NCBI RefSeq assembly: GCF_900176305.1
Contig: NZ_FWXH01000008.1
Coordinates: 59,724-123,723, forward strand
Direction: 5' to 3'
From: Clostridium acidisoli DSM 12555
Lineage (GTDB): Bacteria > Bacillota > Clostridia > Clostridiales > Clostridiaceae
DNA: 64,000 bases
The notes beneath the pieces were generated by a model that saw only the letters and a program-made list of their open reading frames with translations, did not search any database and was not told the DNA's origin. A program made the translations under genes and the position numbers. Every line of letters starts with the position of its first letter. The first letter of the stretch is position 1. Below, in pieces: positions 62,573 to 64,000 of the stretch.

Positions 62573-63499
62573 TTAGTTAGAATGAGAACAAGGATATGGA
62601 AGTTTAAAATTTGCTTTTGTAATTTTAAAGCTGCAATTGTTAAGGTTATAAGACTCAAAGTTATTAAAGATAACTGTATCGGAATCAAAACTTATTTTAA
62701 GTGGGATAATTTCCATAGAAACATCGTCTATAACACTTTTCTTTAAAAGTGGTCTATAAATAGATTTGCTTCCAGAAGCTTTAGTAACCTCTATCTGATC
62801 TGTGGGAGTTATAAGTGATATTAAAACTCCATCTTTTGAAAATTTTACAGAATTTGAATCACCATGTATACCTAAAGCCGTTGAATCAAATGCATTTATT
62901 ATACCTATTTTAGTCTCTATAGGAGTTGGACTTTTAGGCTCAAATGAACTTAAAGAACCATTTTCGAAAAATGAAAGACCTATTCTGGAAGACACTGTTC
63001 CAATAGGGGAATTAAGCGTAACGAAATTTTTAGGCCAAAGAGTGATGCTCTTTATTGTGCCACTTTCAAAAAAGCATAAGCTAATCAGTTTACGACTAAG
63101 CTCTCCAGTAGTTAAATTTAAAGAGATATCTTCAGCTAAATTATATTCGTCTTCCTCTGACCAATATGCTGTTATCTTGCCATTAAGAGGAAATACACGC
63201 TTAATATTTCCGCTTTTATAAAAAGTAATGAGTTCGGCAGGTATTATGCCAATAGGAGTATTTATTTTAGTTTGTGCCTGTAAATATATACTTTCAATAT
63301 TTCCATTGGTGTAAAATGACACTGATTTTATATATTTATGTCTTTCACTGTTAGGCTTATAAAGAGGAGTTAATTCTCCATAAGGGGTTTTTAATATGAT
63401 TTTTCTATCTAGGGTGTATTCATTAACAGTATCATTTTTAGTTTGACTAATGTTAGTTATTCCTTGTAATTCACCATATTTAGTAATAATATTTTCCAT
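62573..63499 (-). CDS. Repeat protein of unknown function (MORN-like strands)
   Basis: The 308-residue protein is built from recurring beta-hairpin units with the pattern F-[FY]-x-[NS]-G-x-[IL]-x-S: SFYTNGNIESIYL, TFYKSGNIKRVFPL, CFFESGTIKSITL, SFFENGSLSSFEP and KFSKDGVLISL, each followed by TPIGxI or SPIGxV strands. This resembles MORN/YwqK-type repeats. There is no signal peptide and no enzyme motif. GGAGGG-type ribosome site (minus strand) precedes the ATG. Function unknown. Confidence 0.7.
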   Translation of the reverse strand: MENIITKYGELQGITNISQTKNDTVNEYTLDRKIILKTPYGELTPLYKPNSERHKYIKSVSFYTNGNIESIYLQAQTKINTPIGIIPAELITFYKSGNIKRVFPLNGKITAYWSEEDEYNLAEDISLNLTTGELSRKLISLCFFESGTIKSITLWPKNFVTLNSPIGTVSSRIGLSFFENGSLSSFEPKSPTPIETKIGIINAFDSTALGIHGDSNSVKFSKDGVLISLITPTDQIEVTKASGSKSIYRPLLKKSVIDDVSMEIIPLKISFDSDTVIFNNFESYNLNNCSFKITKANFKLPYPCSHSN

Positions 63500-63539
63500 A
63501 ATAACCCTCCTAAATTTAGTATTGTATTAGGTCATAATA

Positions 63540-64000
63540 GTTAGATATTGCGAATCAAGAGTTAAAGATTTTCATCATAGCTAAAGCTAGATGAAAAGAT
63601 TAAAGAAAGCCTTCGGCTAGATGAAAGAATTGACGAGGCTAGAGCCGTCAAAGGTGAGAGAAGTTACTTACGTAACAAGTAAAGAAAATTTATATATCTT
63701 AGTATATAAATATAACTCTACAATATGTTTTAACCGTAGGTTTTGCTTTTAGGCGTAGCCTGTGATGCTAACATTATAGCTAATATTCTAATAAATACGT
63801 ATGCATTGAACACTACAACCTTCGGCCAAAAAAATGAAGTACAAAATACTTTAGATTTATAAAATTAAGTTCAAAGATTTTTCGCAGCATAGCGTGAAAA
63901 ATCATCCTAACCCTTTTGCTGAAAGCAAATTCTCTCACCATTAACGGCATTACCGTTAATTCTTTAATCTTGCCACTCTGGCAATCTTTCACCTTTTTAC
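63540..64000 (+). repeat. Dispersed modular hairpin element, copy 3 (runs off the window)
   Basis: Starting about 40 bp after the start of the convergent-strand repeat gene, this gene-free stretch shares its left part (63561-63672) with the reverse complement of the right part of copy 1, and its middle (63820-63915) with copies 1 and 2. Its right end carries new hairpins, TTTGCTGAAAGCAAA, TTAACGGCATTACCGTTAA and TTGCCACTCTGGCAA, joined by short T/C-rich linkers. The element continues past base 64000. Confidence 0.75.

Overview
The window is low-GC, clostridial DNA, most likely Clostridium sensu stricto. The evidence is AT-rich codon use, strong GGAGG-type ribosome sites with frequent TTG/GTG starts, a nif cluster laid out as in C. 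pasteurianum (fused nifN-B, split nifV-omega/nifV-alpha, long-insertion NifD) and the C. pasteurianum-type thioredoxin-like [2Fe-2S] ferredoxin. I do not name a species. I recognised no tRNA, rRNA, CRISPR array, phage or insertion sequence. All product names rest on recalled family motifs; no search was run.

Layout. 1-1059: 3' end of a GH65 disaccharide phosphorylase. 1110-16148: Mo-nitrogenase region. It has a divergent HTH plus molybdate-binding-domain regulator, a 610-bp promoter region full of repeats, then nifH-nifI1-nifI2-nifD-nifK-nifE-nifN-B-modA-modB-nifV-omega-nifV-alpha and an AnfO-like gene, with the ferredoxin gene convergent. 16401-24911: mixed functions, namely a zinc-ribbon membrane protein, CheV, methylglyoxal synthase, a luxE-luxC pair without luciferase, rsgA behind an attenuator-like leader, and a copper-type HMA lipoprotein with a DsbD_2/cupredoxin membrane protein. 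25072-30613: an operon for a second, unassigned nitrogenase-like D/K pair with a complete NitT/TauT-type ABC importer but no reductase (H) gene. 30623-34396: comM, msrA, ynfA, a small cytochrome-b-like membrane protein and rubrerythrin. 34671-39023: a five-gene operon around an 812-residue tandem glutathionylspermidine-synthase-like ATP-grasp ligase and a small Ser/Gly-tailed lipoprotein, a candidate peptide-modification system. 39041-44639: acetyltransferases, a TPR protein, glutaredoxin, endonuclease IV and a PocR-domain histidine kinase. 44907-55159: reductive pyrimidine degradation (PucR-type regulator, iron alcohol dehydrogenase, beta-alanine-type aminotransferase, carbamoyl amidohydrolase, NCS1 permease, dihydropyrimidinase, stand-alone Fe-S domain, PreA). 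55504-57345: PadR/DUF1700/DUF4097 module. 57539-63499: a polytopic membrane protein, M18 aminopeptidase, cation diffusion facilitator, a small ORF and a repeat protein.

The genes suggest an anaerobe that scavenges nitrogen in two ways, by fixing N2 and by degrading pyrimidines. In the inferred pyrimidine route uracil is imported, reduced, ring-opened and decarbamoylated to beta-alanine (releasing NH3 and CO2), transaminated to malonate semialdehyde and reduced to 3-hydroxypropionate.

Three things stand out as possibly undescribed. First, the nitrogenase-like D/K pair keeps the P-cluster cysteines and the cofactor cysteine but lacks the His195 and His442 equivalents. Second, the tandem ATP-grasp/lipoprotein operon. 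Third, a dispersed intergenic element of about 0.5 kb (three copies, at 53.0, 59.0 and 63.5 kb) contains an array of short hairpins separated by a constant 9-nt linker, GGTGAAGGG.
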